From Butyrivibrio hungatei DSM 14810 (GTDB lineage: Bacteria; Bacillota; Clostridia; Lachnospirales; Lachnospiraceae), in NCBI RefSeq assembly GCF_900143205.1, contig NZ_FRDH01000007.1:78683-142682 (forward strand): 64,000 bases of DNA, read 5' to 3'. The notes under the pieces are model-generated. The model did not search any database. It was not told where the DNA came from and was given only the letters and a program-made list of their open reading frames with translations. This document shows positions 43,049-52,223 of the stretch, piece after piece. The translations under genes were made by a program, and so were the position numbers. Numbering within the stretch: position 1 is the stretch's first letter; the number at the start of each line of letters is the position of its first letter.

Positions 43049-44164
43049 TCAAGATTTGATAACTCTTACGATCTCAAGATCCTTATCAAGTATTACAAGA
43101 TCACCCTTCTTACCAACTTCAATGCTACCAACCTTGTCTTCTACCCCAATAGACCTTGCAGGAATGATAGTAGCGCACTTAACAGCTGACTCCAGCGGAA
43201 TATCCATCTCTTTTACCAAAGTCTTCATACAGTTCATAAGGTTAGTAACTGAACCAGCGATAGTGCCATCAGCCAGAGTTGCCTTGTTACCATGTACAAA
43301 GACCTCCTGGCCTCCCAGCTCATACTGACCAGCATCAAGGCCTGCTGCCATCATAGAATCGCTGATAAGAACGATCCTATCATCCCCAAGCATCTTGAAG
43401 GTTGCCCTTACAGAAGCAGGATTTATATGAACGCCGTCGCAGATAAGCTCAGCGTACACGCCATCACAGTCACTAACTGCTCCCACAACTCCAGGAGCCC
43501 TGTGGGTAAAGCCGTTCATGGCATTATATAAATGAGTTACATGCCATGCGCCATTTTTGAAGGCTTCCATGGCAGTCTCATAATCCGCATCAGTGTGAGC
43601 AATTGATATAACAACCTTGTCTTTAAGAGCCTTTATAAACTCCATTCCTCCAGGATTTTCAGGAGCAATATCGCAGAGCTTTATAAGTCCCTTTGCTTTG
43701 TCCTGAAGTCTTAAAAACATGTCTACATCAGGATTTCTGATATAATCAGCCTTTTGAGCGCCCTTCTTTTTCTCAGCAATAAAAGGTCCCTCCATGTTGA
43801 TACCGATGATATCAGCTTCATCATCAGCTCCCTTGTGACCTGCAATAGTTTCAAAAACTCTAGAGAGCTTATCCTCAGGGAAAGTCATGGATGTAGGACA
43901 AAGACTTGTTATCCCGCTCTTAAGCTCATATTTAAGGATCTCCGAAAGCCCCTTATCATCCTCATCGCAAAAATCATGTCCAACAGCCGCATGAAGGTGA
44001 ACGTCCACAAGTCCGGGAATCACATAGCATCCAGAGGCATCTATTACCTCATCACCAGATATATCCTCATCCACGATTCTCGTAAATAATCCATCCTTTA
44101 TTTCCACATTTTTTTTCTGAAATCCAAGGTTTTCCACAAAAACCAGACCGTTTTTAACTACCAT
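43049..44164 (-). CDS. nagA: N-acetylglucosamine-6-phosphate deacetylase
   Basis: NagA removes the acetyl group from GlcNAc-6-phosphate, feeding amino sugars to glycolysis or wall synthesis. The 371 residues show the amidohydrolase pattern: IPGLVDVHLHAAVGHDF, INMEGPFIAEKKKGAQ (metal-binding Glu), VISIAHTDADY, WHVTHLYNAMNGFTHR, and the catalytic Asp in VLISDSMMAAG. Two upstream codons (TTG, GTG) are in frame, but AGGAG is spaced for the ATG at 44164. No nagB lies nearby. The aldehyde dehydrogenase upstream is 33 bases away. Confidence 0.95.
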   Translation of the reverse strand: MVVKNGLVFVENLGFQKKNVEIKDGLFTRIVDEDISGDEVIDASGCYVIPGLVDVHLHAAVGHDFCDEDDKGLSEILKYELKSGITSLCPTSMTFPEDKLSRVFETIAGHKGADDEADIIGINMEGPFIAEKKKGAQKADYIRNPDVDMFLRLQDKAKGLIKLCDIAPENPGGMEFIKALKDKVVISIAHTDADYETAMEAFKNGAWHVTHLYNAMNGFTHRAPGVVGAVSDCDGVYAELICDGVHINPASVRATFKMLGDDRIVLISDSMMAAGLDAGQYELGGQEVFVHGNKATLADGTIAGSVTNLMNCMKTLVKEMDIPLESAVKCATIIPARSIGVEDKVGSIEVGKKGDLVILDKDLEIVRVIKS

Positions 44165-44197
44165 CACCAAAAACTCCTATAGAACCGCATGTTTTCT

Positions 44198-45604
44198 TTA
44201 TTTTTCAAATAATCTGATAAACTTCCCCTTTAATCCAGCGCTATAAGGGTGCTCTCTCATAGACAGGTTAAACTTATTTGAACCAATGAGCACAGTCTGA
44301 GGATGTGTAAATTCCATAAATCCCCACTTACCGTGATATGCGCCCATTCCGGAATGACCAACACCATTAAATGGCACGCCCTTTACCATCATGTGAAGGC
44401 AGACTTCATTGATACAACCTCCGCCAAATTGCATGCGCTGCATAGTCTTCTTGGCCCATTTAATATTCCTAGTGAAAAGATATAGTGAAAGCCCCTTTTC
44501 TCTTCTTGAAATAGTATCAAGAAGGCCGTCAATCTCTGCATCCTTGTAGGTAACCACAGGAAGAAGCGGGGAAAAGAGCTCTCTTTGAACGACCTCTTCA
44601 TCCTTATCCACAGGGAATATTACAGTTGGCGCATAGCGAAGCGTCTTCTCATCTCCATAGCCACCAAGCACTATTCTGTCCCTATATTTATCCGCTGTAT
44701 CAGCACATTTCTTGTAAGCACCTTCATTTATCAGATGCGGATACTCTGAATTAACAGTAGGATTTTCACCGATCTGAGTATTAAAAGCATTCTTTAGCTC
44801 TTTTACAAACTCATCGCTAACTTCCTCAGCCACAGCCACCTGATTGACGTTAATGCAGATCTGGCCGCTATTAAGAATCTTGAAAAAAGCAATCTTCCTA
44901 GCGGCATCCTTAAGATCAGCATCCTTCCTGACTATTGCCCAGTTTCCAGTCTCGCCCCCAAGCTCAAGAGCTGTAGATGTAAGGTTCTTGGCAGCTTCTT
45001 CTAGTACATGGACGCCAACCTTGGGAGATCCTGTGTAAAAGATCTTGTCAAAACGCTGCTGAAGGCACATATCAGCCACATCATGGCCACCATCTATGAC
45101 AGTTACGTATTCTGGCGAAAATGTATCTGCTACTATCCTCTTAACTACCTCAGTACAATGAACTGACTTGGAACTTGTCTTGATCACAGCTGTATTTCCA
45201 CCTGCAAGGCTTGCTGCCAGGACACCAAGGGATAAAAGAACCGGAAAATTAAAAGGGCTTATTATAAGTGAAACGCCGTAAGGCATCTTGTAAACCTTTG
45301 TGACAATACTTGGAAAGCAGTGAAAACCGCTAAAATGGGTCTCCGGTCTAGCCCAGCGCTTTAGTCCTCTAATGGTCTCATTGAGTTCCAAAATAAGGCT
45401 TCCAATATCACAAAAATATGCCTCTAACGGAGCTCTTCCAAGATCATCCGAAAGAGCCTTTTCAAGCTCTTTTTCATTATCAATAACAGCCTTTTTTAAT
45501 TTCTTAAGCTGCTGGATCCTCCAGTTAACATCAAGAGTCTCTCCTCTCAAAAAGAACTCCCTTTGTGCATCAACTATTTTTTCAATTTCTTCCTTGTTGT
45601 ACAT
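44198..45604 (-). CDS. Aldehyde dehydrogenase (ALDH3-like)
   Basis: The 468-residue enzyme oxidises aldehydes with NAD(P). Length and C-terminal hydrophobic tail fit the ALDH class 3 group, with LGLPLE-type short N-terminus. Motifs are YGVSLIISPFNFPVLLSLGVL, TGSPKVGVHVLEEAAKNL, ALELGGETGNWAIV (catalytic Glu), and ILNSGQICINVNQVAV with the catalytic Cys. FNGVGHSGMGAYHGKWGFMEF is the family-typical C-terminal block. Start 45604 is preferred: the longer frame to 45673 overlaps the DUF2804 gene. The substrate cannot be inferred; a fatty or aromatic aldehyde is usual for the group. Confidence 0.9.
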   Translation of the reverse strand: MYNKEEIEKIVDAQREFFLRGETLDVNWRIQQLKKLKKAVIDNEKELEKALSDDLGRAPLEAYFCDIGSLILELNETIRGLKRWARPETHFSGFHCFPSIVTKVYKMPYGVSLIISPFNFPVLLSLGVLAASLAGGNTAVIKTSSKSVHCTEVVKRIVADTFSPEYVTVIDGGHDVADMCLQQRFDKIFYTGSPKVGVHVLEEAAKNLTSTALELGGETGNWAIVRKDADLKDAARKIAFFKILNSGQICINVNQVAVAEEVSDEFVKELKNAFNTQIGENPTVNSEYPHLINEGAYKKCADTADKYRDRIVLGGYGDEKTLRYAPTVIFPVDKDEEVVQRELFSPLLPVVTYKDAEIDGLLDTISRREKGLSLYLFTRNIKWAKKTMQRMQFGGGCINEVCLHMMVKGVPFNGVGHSGMGAYHGKWGFMEFTHPQTVLIGSNKFNLSMREHPYSAGLKGKFIRLFEK

Positions 45605-45632
45605 TTCTTTACCCGTTTTTTTAACAATCTTA

Positions 45633-46658
45633 TTAATATCTGTTATGCACCTTCTCTGCAAAGCACATAACATCTCTTATCTCTATCTTGGTACCATCGT
45701 CAAGTATTGCAGTTCCGCTCATCTTACCAAATACCTGATGCTGATCAGATACTATCACCTTAAAATCAAGGCATGCTGCTCTATCAAGCACAGGAACAAA
45801 GTCCATTTCAAACCTTCCATCAGATGATGTGAACTTCCATGGCTCCATGTATGAATTTGCAGGAATATGGAAGGTGACATCGTCAAGTTTATGGACCTTT
45901 CCGTCATAGAATATCACATTTTCCGTTGCTGCAGTGGTATTACCAAAGCCATAACCTATATTAAAGCCAAAAGACTTGCCATTTATATCACAGTTACCTG
46001 ATCCCCAATGCCAGGTATTATCATAGGTCCAGACGCCTCGGCCCCAATCCAGGGTTCCAAAATCAGTCTTTGGATCAAACTCATATTTTTTACCATCATA
46101 CTCCATGTAGCCTGAAGCTCTCATGCAGTTGATCTTCTGGTTATAGTAAAATGCATGCTTTTTGTCCCATGGAGTTGCGATGACCATGGATTCCATCGGT
46201 GGCTGCTCCAAGACTATATCGCAGTCAAAGCTCTTTTCCCCATTAAATCTATCAAAACGGCAGACAATGTGACGCTTGCCATTAAGGGCTTCAAAGCGCA
46301 TCTGAAGCCTGTCATCAGCATAGGCTGTCACGCCGCTAGCTGAACTTGAAGGCAGTCCCAATTTGCCCATAGGAAGCAGATTTATAACACTTTCTGTATG
46401 TTCATGTGGATCATCTCCGAATTCCAAAAGAGATACGGACTGAAGGCCAATATAGCCATCATCTGAGATTGTGAAGGCTCCTGCGAACTTTTCTGAAAGG
46501 ACAAGATAGTAGTCCCACTCCTTGATACGCCACTTTGGCGCCTTGATCTTGTTTCTGTCATATACTTGCAAAAGAGATCTTGACCAGCCAGGCTCTATCA
46601 GTTCACCCTGACCATTTAACAGTGCGTGAGAATTAGTAACTTCGTGATTTCTAGCCAT
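45633..46658 (-). CDS. DUF2804 domain protein
   Basis: The 341-residue protein matches DUF2804, a family of unknown function with a hydrolase/isomerase-like beta architecture. Typical segments are NGQGELIEPGWSRSLLQVYDR, KWRIKEWDYYLVL, DFGTLDWGRGVWTYDNTWHWGSG and FGFNIGYGFGNTTAATEN. No signal peptide or membrane segment is seen. The start at 46658 has a G-rich GGTGGGGG ribosome site; an in-frame start 13 codons upstream is less likely. It lies 28 bases upstream of the aldehyde dehydrogenase gene and probably shares its transcript. Confidence 0.88.
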   Translation of the reverse strand: MARNHEVTNSHALLNGQGELIEPGWSRSLLQVYDRNKIKAPKWRIKEWDYYLVLSEKFAGAFTISDDGYIGLQSVSLLEFGDDPHEHTESVINLLPMGKLGLPSSSASGVTAYADDRLQMRFEALNGKRHIVCRFDRFNGEKSFDCDIVLEQPPMESMVIATPWDKKHAFYYNQKINCMRASGYMEYDGKKYEFDPKTDFGTLDWGRGVWTYDNTWHWGSGNCDINGKSFGFNIGYGFGNTTAATENVIFYDGKVHKLDDVTFHIPANSYMEPWKFTSSDGRFEMDFVPVLDRAACLDFKVIVSDQHQVFGKMSGTAILDDGTKIEIRDVMCFAEKVHNRY

Positions 46659-46803
46659 ATTAACACCCCCACCAAGGCATAGACAAGTTAATTTCATGTT
46701 TCCTATTTATTATAATATATTATTTCAAAAAGTTATTATTTCTTGAGCAAAAAGTGACGATAAACAATGTGTAACTTACTGATTATTTTTATTGGGTAAA
46801 AAA

Positions 46804-49377
46804 ATGGTAATACAGCACAACATAGCCGCTATTTCCGCACAGCGCCAGATAAAAATAAATACAGATAACAGAAAGAAATCTACAGAAAAGCTTTCTTCTG
46901 GATACCGTATCAACCGTGCAGCAGACGACGCTGCAGGGCTTGCTATCAGTGAAAAAATGCGCCGTGAAATACGAGGACTTACCCAAAACATGGACAATAT
47001 CCAGGATGGCATAAGTCTGTGCCAGGTTGCTGATGGCTATCTTAATGAAGTCCATGACATGATCCAGAGAATTAACGAACTTGCTGTCAAAGGCTCTAAC
47101 GATACTCTGACAGACCAGGATCGTTCTTATATTGATTCTGAAGTACAACAGATAAAAAATGAGATCGAACGCATTTTCCATGTTGCTACCTTCAATGAAA
47201 TCCCTATCTTTAATACCCCATATATACCTTCAGTTGGTGGAAGCCCTGAGCCTTATGATATGCAGATCTTTTACAGCAGCGAAGGTGTTCTTGGCGGCCT
47301 TGAATTCAACAATGTAAGATACAATATCTCAGAATTAAATGCTAAAGGCTTGGACCTTGATCCAACCGGCGAAGCAAAATCAGATATAGACGTCGAATTC
47401 AAGCTGTGGGATGGCGAAAATGTGCATCTCAAGTTAAATAAAGGCGATACGCTGGATAAGGTCCAGAGAATCTACAACTGGAACGCCAACGAAACCGGCA
47501 TATATGTAAATGAGGTCCTTGCAACAACCTGGACGGATATGGGTATCAGTGGCGCAATTACAGCCGGAACCTATGGCTTTAAATTCCACGGTATGGATAT
47601 CTCTTTTTACGTTGAAGAAGGTGATGACCGCAGTGATATCATAAAAGGCATCCGAGGTGAAGGACTTTTAGAGCCAACCTATTGGACAACTTCCGTATCA
47701 TCCCAAACATCAAGGAATATCGTCAGCTATCCAGCCAGCAATAAGGTATATGCTACTAACAGTAATAAAAATGCCTTCATGGATGACTACGTAATAAGTG
47801 CCAATACAACAGGTATCTCTGTTAAAAATACTACTACAGGCACCTCTACAAGTGTTACTCCATGGAGTAGTTTTAGTCACCAAGGCCCGCACCTTGAATC
47901 TGATACCCACAATACAAACTATCCTATCGTAGACTGGGGTATCGACAACGATTCTAATGGTCAGTCCGATACCACCTTTGATACAGAAGCTGTTTACCGC
48001 TATGATAGCCCTGATTCCTCTCTGGCTGTAGGCTTTAGTTTTCAGCTGGCAGACGTATCCAGCCAGTCTCAAGTTATAGAGGCTATGGATAACACTAAGC
48101 TTGATGGTGAGATACATAATAGCGGTTATTTTTCAACTTCTCCAAGTGATGGCTCATCCTTATCAATCACTAATACTAATATCGCAGTGGATGGAAAAGA
48201 CTCTTTTCTCATGCAGAAGGAATATGGCAGAAATTTTGATGGTTCTGCTGCCATGACAGGAAATATCACATGGACAAAGACCTATGTTGAAGGTTCAGAA
48301 ACTGAGCACAGCTCTCCTATTTCGTCCTCAACTCGTGCTACTTCATCATCTAGTAATACCACTTATGCTGATTATTACTATCATGACACTGCTACTGATA
48401 CCTACTACAAATACACTCAGGCTACAACCGTAACAAATACGGCCATGCGAACTGACGACAAATACCGCTGGACAAAGGATTATGAAGTAAAGTATTCTGG
48501 ATCTCTTGGAAGTAGTACTATGCAACAGACCGCTGCTGAACCTGTAAGACTTAGATATGATAAAGATACTGTAACTACCTTTACCAGAACAAATACAGAC
48601 TATGAATATACAAACGCAACTACCCTTACTGCTGAAGAAGTAGCAGACCTTACTGCTGCAGGAACTAGCTTTAATGAAGCTTTTAATAGTAACACTTCCG
48701 CTGACTCAGGCCACAGTTCGACCAGCAATACATACCTCTCAAATGGTGGAAATACTTTAAATCATACGCAGCAATATATGGATGAAAACTACACTGCTGA
48801 CAGTGCCTTTACCTTTAGACACAATATCAGTTATTCAAACCTTGATAGCGCATTAACTGGCAACGTGGCTATAAACCTTAATTTCAATGGCCGTGCCTAC
48901 AGGGAACTTACCCCTCAGCCTTCCGGTAAGTCTGTACTAGAGCATGATTTCAACAATATAGTTGTTGTTCCACCTGTAAAGGGTATCGTGATTCAGGCTT
49001 CTCCTAATGAAGCTGATGTGCAGCAGGTCATCATGCAGTGGAGCCCTATGAATCTTGGTGTTATTGGCCTTTCAGGAACCAATACCCTTACTACAAGTGC
49101 AGCTCTATCAGCCATTACACAAGCCAAGACCGCACTTAATGCTGTATCAAAAGAGCGCTCAACCTTCGGAAGTTACCAAAACAGCCTGGAACACGCTTAC
49201 AACAACGTAGCTAACACTAGAGAAAACGTTCAGGCTTCTGAAACAAGAATAAGAGACACAGAGATGGCTTCTGAGTCATCAAGACTATCAACTCACAACC
49301 TTCTGATGGAATCAGGCCAGATGGTACTTGCTCAAGCTAATCAGACCAAGCAAGGAGTTATGACTCTGTTGCAATAA
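46804..49377 (+). CDS. Oversized flagellin, 857 aa
   Basis: Conserved D0/D1 ends frame a very large central region. The N-terminus MVIQHNIAAISAQRQIKINT, then KLSSGYRINRAADDAAGLAIS and MDNIQDGISLCQVADGYLNEV, is classic. The C-terminus has SERSTFGSYQNSLEHAYNN-like sequence (KERSTFGSYQNSLEHAYNN) and MASESSRLSTHNLL, ending MTLLQ. Between about 170 and 770 lies a Ser/Thr/Asn/Tyr-rich insert without recognisable domain, likely surface exposed and possibly glycosylated. Typical flagellins have 270-500 residues. A TTG 12 bases upstream is in frame, but ATG is normal. The ribosome site is weak (TGGG). A GACGATAA stretch upstream (46757-46764) is a weak sigma-28 -10 candidate. No other flagellar gene is nearby. 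Confidence 0.93.
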   Translation: MVIQHNIAAISAQRQIKINTDNRKKSTEKLSSGYRINRAADDAAGLAISEKMRREIRGLTQNMDNIQDGISLCQVADGYLNEVHDMIQRINELAVKGSNDTLTDQDRSYIDSEVQQIKNEIERIFHVATFNEIPIFNTPYIPSVGGSPEPYDMQIFYSSEGVLGGLEFNNVRYNISELNAKGLDLDPTGEAKSDIDVEFKLWDGENVHLKLNKGDTLDKVQRIYNWNANETGIYVNEVLATTWTDMGISGAITAGTYGFKFHGMDISFYVEEGDDRSDIIKGIRGEGLLEPTYWTTSVSSQTSRNIVSYPASNKVYATNSNKNAFMDDYVISANTTGISVKNTTTGTSTSVTPWSSFSHQGPHLESDTHNTNYPIVDWGIDNDSNGQSDTTFDTEAVYRYDSPDSSLAVGFSFQLADVSSQSQVIEAMDNTKLDGEIHNSGYFSTSPSDGSSLSITNTNIAVDGKDSFLMQKEYGRNFDGSAAMTGNITWTKTYVEGSETEHSSPISSSTRATSSSSNTTYADYYYHDTATDTYYKYTQATTVTNTAMRTDDKYRWTKDYEVKYSGSLGSSTMQQTAAEPVRLRYDKDTVTTFTRTNTDYEYTNATTLTAEEVADLTAAGTSFNEAFNSNTSADSGHSSTSNTYLSNGGNTLNHTQQYMDENYTADSAFTFRHNISYSNLDSALTGNVAINLNFNGRAYRELTPQPSGKSVLEHDFNNIVVVPPVKGIVIQASPNEADVQQVIMQWSPMNLGVIGLSGTNTLTTSAALSAITQAKTALNAVSKERSTFGSYQNSLEHAYNNVANTRENVQASETRIRDTEMASESSRLSTHNLLMESGQMVLAQANQTKQGVMTLLQ

Positions 49378-49386
49378 AAATAATGT

Positions 49387-49420
49387 AAAAAACGCGGTAG
49401 CTCTCGCTACCGCGTTTTTT
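49387..49420 (+). terminator. Strong terminator after flagellin
   Basis: AAAAAACGCGGTAGC pairs perfectly with GCTACCGCGTTTTTT around a TCTC loop, 9 bases after the stop. It can also serve the convergent lipoprotein gene. Confidence 0.95.
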
Positions 49421-49443
49421 ATCATTCCATCCATGAATAAGGA

Positions 49444-52170
49444 TCAAAGTGATTTAATGCTGTCTGTCTTGATGATGAACTTAACGCTGCTGTCTTCATC
49501 TGCGTTTGCACCACCGAAGGATGTGTAGTTCTCACCTGCAATCTGAATTGCCTGCATCTTGTCTGAGAACTCTGAAAGATCTCCGTCGAATGCTTCGTAG
49601 AGCTTCTTGATACCTTCTTCATCAAGCTTTGTCATACCATCAAGGAGTTCCTGAACGCCATCATCAAGCTTGATAGCGCCATCGTTGAGTTCGCTTACAC
49701 CGTTATTTAATTCACCTGCACCATCATTTAACTTCTTAGTTCCATCTACAAGCTCTGCATTATTAGAAGCAAGTGTGCTTGTTCCGTTTGAAAGCTCTGA
49801 AGCACCTGAGCTGAGCTGTCCAAGACCTTCATCAAGAGCAACTGCTCCGTTGTAGATTGTTGATACACCAGATGCAAGCTGTGCGTTACCATCTGCAACC
49901 TGCTTAGCACCATCTGAGAGCATCTTAAGAGCTGCCATTGAATCACCATTTGATGATGATCCGCTTCCAGCAAGTGCGCTTGCACTTCCTAAAGCCTGTG
50001 TAAGTACTTTCTCTGCTGACTGTGCTGCGCCAAGTAACTGATAATATGGCTGAACCGCTTTCATCATACCTTCTGGAAGACCAGCTGATTTATCCTTCAT
50101 TGTTGTAACGCTTTTGCTCATTTCTGAAACGCTTGTGCTCATTGTTGATACACTTGTGTTAAGTTCTCCAAGTTTTGCATGAAGAACATCATATTTTCCG
50201 GCTTTTTCAGCGTTATCATTAGCCTGCTTAAGCAGTTTATCATACTCATCCTTAGTAAGTGTTACTGATCCATCATCATTAGTCTGAAAAAGTGATGTAC
50301 CAAGAAGATCTGCTGTAGAAACTTCTTCATCGTCATCACCAGTTGCATCAGTGTTACCATTTCCTGGTCTTAATGAATTAAGGAGGTCAAGGTCATCTGA
50401 ATTTCCACCATTGTTATTGTCGTCATCACCATCGCCATTGCCACCATCTGGATTTGGATTTGGATCTGGATTTGGATTTGGATCTGGATTTGGATTTGGA
50501 TCTGGATTTGGATCTGGTACTGGCGTAGTTACCTTATCTGGATCATCATCTTTATTAAGCTCATCATAATCATAATCAAGAGTATTTTCTTCATAATTAG
50601 CAAGACTATTAACAGTAGTTGTCAATGTAGTCATTCCCTGATTAAGCTGAGTCATTCCACCATCAAGTTGTGAGATGCCGCCAGTAAGAGTTGTTACACC
50701 AGTTGATGTAGCACTTGCACCCTGGATAATAGCATCTGCTGTAGCCTTATCTGTAATCTTACCATCAGAAATGATTCCAAATCCTGTTGCTGTATCTGCG
50801 CTCCAAGAACCTGAACCCTTAAGGTAAGATTCAGCTGCCTGGATCTGTCCAAGCATTGTCTGATACTCCTCAAGCTTAGTCATCATATCTGACATACCTG
50901 TAAGCTTTGCGCTAAGAAGGTTGACACCATCACTTACCTGCTTGGCACCATCTGCAAGCTTCTGAGCATTTCCAACGATATCTGCATCTTTCATACCGTT
51001 AACGAGCTGGCCAGAACCATCCTTTGCTGTAGCTGCGCCCTGTGCAAGCTTAGCTGCACCATCATTTACCTGGCTAACACCGTCTGTATATTTTACAACG
51101 CCCTCATAAAGGCTCTGTGTACCATCCTTTAACTCTTTTGTTCCATCATAGAGCTGTGAAACACCATCTTTTAGATCTGAAGTACCATTCTTGAGTGTCT
51201 GTGTTCCATCAACGAGCTGAGTTGAACCATCATTGAGTTCTCCCATGTCATCCTTGAGATCATCGATCTTGGATGAATCTGAAAGATCTGAAAGGCCGAA
51301 ATCTGAAAGGATATCTGAGCTTGCCATTGTGATCGTCATGCCAAGTTCGAAATTTGTTGTATCAGCTGTTACTTCGAAGTAGTTTGAAAGCTTGTTCTCA
51401 AGCTCTCCATCAGAATCAAGCTCTTCCCACTTGTCTTCATCGATGTTAAGGCTTTCCTTGAGTCCAGGAACTGCAACACCCATTACGATGTAGTTACCGC
51501 CGTCTGAGATAACCTTACCATTTGAGATCTCAACGTTTGTGAACTTGTCTGAATCAAGCATCATACCTGAAACCATTGCAAATGGTGTGTAAACTTCGAT
51601 CTGCTTGCCATCAACTTCTACTGTCTGCTTTTCTGTGTTCTCATACTCGAAACGGATCGTAACTCTTCCGCTCTTACCTGCAAGCTCCTCTGGAGTGATC
51701 TCTTTTCCATTGAGAGTATATGTGATCTTCATCTTAACAGGAAGCTCTTTGTCTGTTGTGCCCTGATAGTAGATATCAGCGCCGCTTGCATTCCATGTAA
51801 GTGTTCCATCGCCGTTATCTGTGAATGTCTCAGAACCCTTAACGTTTACGATGTCCTTAAGGTCTGTTGTATCTGTAAGTTCTGTAGAAGCATCTGAATT
51901 CTTGAGCCATTCGCTAACTACTACGTCGTTTACTGCGCCGTTTGCATCAGCCTTAACATATACTGTCTCGACCTTGCCAGCCTCTCCCTCAGAAGAAGCG
52001 ATTGCGCTGCTAGCCATCATGCTGTTTTCAAGATTCTGTTCTTCCTGAGTCTCTTCAACAGCCTGAGCTGATTCGCTTGTTGTTGTATTTGCTCCGCAGG
52101 CAACTGTCATCATTGCAAGCATTGCGGCCATAATTACTGAAAATGTTTTCATCAAATTCTTCTTGATCAT
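49444..52170 (-). CDS. Large lipoprotein with DG-type heptad repeats, MMPL partner
   Basis: The 908-residue protein has a lipoprotein signal (MTVAC lipobox near residue 25), a beta-rich N-terminal half (to about 310), and two long runs of seven-residue repeats of the type LxDGxxx, such as STQLVDGTQTLKNGTSDLKDGVSQL. Such repeats form extended helical rods in YhgE/Pip-like proteins. A Pro/Asn/Asp-rich hinge (DPNPNPDPNPNP, about 555-575) splits the repeats. The protein should stand on the outer face of the membrane. It is 53 bases downstream of the MMPL gene and probably forms an envelope-spanning transport or adhesion complex with it (inference). Strong AGGAGGAAA site. Confidence 0.8.
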   Translation of the reverse strand: MIKKNLMKTFSVIMAAMLAMMTVACGANTTTSESAQAVEETQEEQNLENSMMASSAIASSEGEAGKVETVYVKADANGAVNDVVVSEWLKNSDASTELTDTTDLKDIVNVKGSETFTDNGDGTLTWNASGADIYYQGTTDKELPVKMKITYTLNGKEITPEELAGKSGRVTIRFEYENTEKQTVEVDGKQIEVYTPFAMVSGMMLDSDKFTNVEISNGKVISDGGNYIVMGVAVPGLKESLNIDEDKWEELDSDGELENKLSNYFEVTADTTNFELGMTITMASSDILSDFGLSDLSDSSKIDDLKDDMGELNDGSTQLVDGTQTLKNGTSDLKDGVSQLYDGTKELKDGTQSLYEGVVKYTDGVSQVNDGAAKLAQGAATAKDGSGQLVNGMKDADIVGNAQKLADGAKQVSDGVNLLSAKLTGMSDMMTKLEEYQTMLGQIQAAESYLKGSGSWSADTATGFGIISDGKITDKATADAIIQGASATSTGVTTLTGGISQLDGGMTQLNQGMTTLTTTVNSLANYEENTLDYDYDELNKDDDPDKVTTPVPDPNPDPNPNPDPNPNPDPNPNPDGGNGDGDDDNNNGGNSDDLDLLNSLRPGNGNTDATGDDDEEVSTADLLGTSLFQTNDDGSVTLTKDEYDKLLKQANDNAEKAGKYDVLHAKLGELNTSVSTMSTSVSEMSKSVTTMKDKSAGLPEGMMKAVQPYYQLLGAAQSAEKVLTQALGSASALAGSGSSSNGDSMAALKMLSDGAKQVADGNAQLASGVSTIYNGAVALDEGLGQLSSGASELSNGTSTLASNNAELVDGTKKLNDGAGELNNGVSELNDGAIKLDDGVQELLDGMTKLDEEGIKKLYEAFDGDLSEFSDKMQAIQIAGENYTSFGGANADEDSSVKFIIKTDSIKSL

Positions 52171-52223
52171 TTCTCTTTCCTCCTAATCTATATGTAGCTG
52201 CTTTTTATGCCGAGTACTTTTGA

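Noticed and set aside
46757-46764. Firm sigma-28 promoter for flagellin
   Set aside because: GACGATAA resembles the -10 but the expected -35 is poor; kept only as a weak candidate.
50351-50569. Gly/Phe/Ser repeat frame on plus
   Set aside because: Antisense shadow of the Pro/Asn/Asp hinge in the MMPL-partner lipoprotein.
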